From assembly GCA_036382695.1 (NCBI GenBank), contig DASVHF010000056.1, forward strand, positions 1 through 5,983: a stretch of DNA of 5,983 bases. The letters run 5' to 3'. Under the pieces are notes generated by a model that had not been told where the DNA came from, did not search any database, and saw only the letters and a program-made list of their open reading frames with translations. A program made the position numbers and the translations under genes. Numbering within the stretch: the first letter of the stretch is position 1; each line of letters starts with the position of its first letter. This DNA is from DASVHF01 sp036382695 (GTDB lineage Bacteria; Patescibacteriota; Microgenomatia; Woykebacterales; RBG-16-39-9b). This document shows positions 5,328 to 5,983 of this stretch, piece after piece.

Positions 5328-5494
5328 TTTAAATCGCTAACTTTAAGATATCAAAGTAAATTTTTTTGTTGCTTGTTTGTTGACGGGGCGATTTAAAAGT
5401 AGTAGAAATATTCACGCTCCTCAAGAAGCTTAAATCTAGAAACTCAAGGGTAGAAATATCTGGACAGTGGAAGGAGGCGGGTGGACTGAGGAGC
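5328..5494. repeat. Cluster of inverted and direct repeats in a gene-free stretch
   Basis: The gap at 5233-5500 holds no convincing gene. Within it TTTAAATCGC (5328-5337) and GCGATTTAAA (5388-5397) are perfect 10-bp inverted arms, TTAAATC recurs at 5430-5436 as a third partner, and GCTCCTCA (5416-5423) with TGAGGAGC (5487-5494) forms an 8-bp inverted pair. GTAGAAATAT is directly repeated at 5402-5411 and 5450-5459. On the plus strand TTGACG (5380-5385), N17 and TAGAAA (5403-5408) form a weak promoter-like pair. This could be a structured leader or a small RNA locus; nothing known is recognised. Confidence 0.4.
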
Positions 5495-5500
5495 ATTGTG

Positions 5501-5782
5501 TTATTCAGTTAATTTTTTCCGGAGAGACTCCCTTAATTTTGGATCTTCAAGCCACTGATTTACTTTCGTCCAGACTTCATGACAATTGTGTCCATCCATT
5601 CCCACGATAGTTTTGATTTTCCTTTCCAATTCTTCAGCCCTTCCTTCAGAAGTAGGGATACCTAGGTCGTAAAATATTCCCTTGCGAATCATGTGGTGAA
5701 CAAAACAAGTCATAGGAAAAATACAAAAAGTCCCCGATAAAGCCGCATAAAAATTAGCAGGAAAGGCGTAAAATTGCAACAA
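5501..5782 (-). CDS. Unrecognised small protein, start uncertain
   Basis: From TTG 5782 the frame gives 93 residues. Residues 1-30 (LQFYAFPANFYAALSGTFCIFPM and following) are hydrophobic and could be a membrane segment; the rest is a charged, probably helical domain with GIPTSEGRAEELERKIK, then GMDGHNCHEVWTKVNQWLED and a basic C-terminus. I do not recognise the family. No Shine-Dalgarno site precedes the TTG. The frame stays open upstream to a TAA at about 5854, and that part (KYKRRVAYSLACL) reads like a genuine basic N-terminus, yet it holds no ATG, GTG or TTG. So the gene may start at a rarer codon such as CTG or ATA, or may have lost its start. The aquaporin gene ends 62 bases upstream of the TTG. 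Confidence 0.5.
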   Translation of the reverse strand: MLQFYAFPANFYAALSGTFCIFPMTCFVHHMIRKGIFYDLGIPTSEGRAEELERKIKTIVGMDGHNCHEVWTKVNQWLEDPKLRESLRKKLTE

Positions 5783-5825
5783 ACAAGCCAGACTATAAGC
5801 AACCCTTCGCTTATACTTGCTTGTT
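5782..5825. repeat. Nested stem-loop between the aquaporin and the next gene
   Basis: Two sets of perfect 7-bp arms nest: AACAAGC (5782-5788) with GCTTGTT (5819-5825), and TATAAGC (5794-5800) with GCTTATA (5809-5815), with an 8-base loop and small internal bulges. It begins about 20 bases after the aquaporin stop and covers the putative TTG start of the next frame, so it could end the aquaporin message or hinder translation of the next gene. A short T-rich stretch (TTGTTGCAATTTT) follows on the minus strand. Confidence 0.45.
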
Positions 5826-5844
5826 GATACGTATCCGGCCCAGG

Positions 5845-5983
5845 CTATTTGTTAGACCGCAATACTCCATGTTCGTACACCAAGGCGGCGGCAGCTGCGC
5901 CTAAAATCGGACCGAACCAATAAATTAAGTGACTACCCCAGAAGTTTGCTATCAGAGCAGGCCCAAAAGCTCTAGCCGGATTC
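5845..5983 (-). CDS. Aquaporin (MIP family), C-terminal part
   Basis: The last 45 residues of a major intrinsic protein channel are present; the rest lies beyond the window. The visible part opens with the second NPA box, NPARAFGPAL, whose Arg belongs to the aromatic/arginine selectivity filter. It continues with FWGSHLIYWFGPILG and AAAAALVYEH, which form the sixth membrane helix, and a short tail. This pattern is diagnostic for MIP channels that pass water or small neutral solutes such as glycerol. Which subtype cannot be told from the C-terminus. The TAG stop is at 5847-5845. Nothing in the fragment suggests damage. Confidence 0.92.
   Translation of the reverse strand, partial: NPARAFGPALIANFWGSHLIYWFGPILGAAAAALVYEHGVLRSNK

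Noticed and set aside
5329..5496. Minus-strand frame of 55 codons in the gap upstream of the membrane operon
   Set aside because: No Shine-Dalgarno site, no promoter close to its ATG, a polar product without family features, and it ends within the inverted-repeat arm.
5371..5788. 12-base inverted repeat flanking the 5501-5782 frame (5371-5382 and 5777-5788) as ends of a mobile element
   Set aside because: A 12-base match is about what chance gives in a window this size, no target-site duplication was seen, and the enclosed protein does not look like a transposase.
1..5983. CRISPR array, tRNA, rRNA or insertion sequence
   Set aside because: No regularly spaced repeats, cloverleaf, rRNA-like blocks or transposase motifs were seen on either strand.

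Overview
The window looks like a compact bacterial chromosome segment with nearly everything on the minus strand. Most genes are A+T-rich, gaps are short, and standard code fits because TGA ends several frames. Three promoters sit so close to their start codons that the transcripts should be leaderless. Non-ATG starts and weak Shine-Dalgarno sites are common. This style fits a small-genome lineage such as Patescibacteria (CPR), but no rRNA or phylum marker is present, so that placement is inference.

Layout, low to high coordinates. 1-23: possible first codons of a minus-strand gene. 148-1437: rarA, the replication-associated AAA+ ATPase, with a promoter just upstream and a hairpin on its stop codon. 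1548-2141: histidine-phosphatase-family protein. 2138-2302: a 54-residue two-helix membrane protein whose TGA overlaps the phosphatase ATG (ATGA), so the two are probably translationally coupled. 2365-3231: patatin-like phospholipase. 3280-3363: a plus-strand 27-codon hydrophobic peptide, read from a perfect TTGACA-N18-TATAAT promoter; this is the only convincing plus-strand unit.

3485-4172: a more G+C-rich alpha/beta hydrolase (lipase/esterase type). It keeps its Ser, Asp and His, but its N-terminal strand and oxyanion loop lie in another frame, and the spacing implies a lost stretch of about 35 bases. It has its own promoter and Shine-Dalgarno site and looks like an acquired, now broken gene. 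4261-4842 and 4852-5232: a two-gene membrane operon (single-span anchored protein with an outer domain, and a four-helix protein), neither recognised. 5233-5500: gene-free, with several short inverted and direct repeats. 5501-5782: unrecognised small protein with an unclear start. 5845-5983: C-terminal end of an aquaporin, cut by the window edge at its second NPA motif.

No single pathway links these genes. rarA serves replication-fork repair. The patatin, the hydrolase remnant, the small membrane proteins and the aquaporin all point to lipid or envelope functions. No CRISPR array, tRNA, rRNA or insertion sequence was seen. The least explained parts are the leaderless 27-codon peptide, the coupled 54-residue membrane protein and the repeat-bearing gap at 5328-5494.
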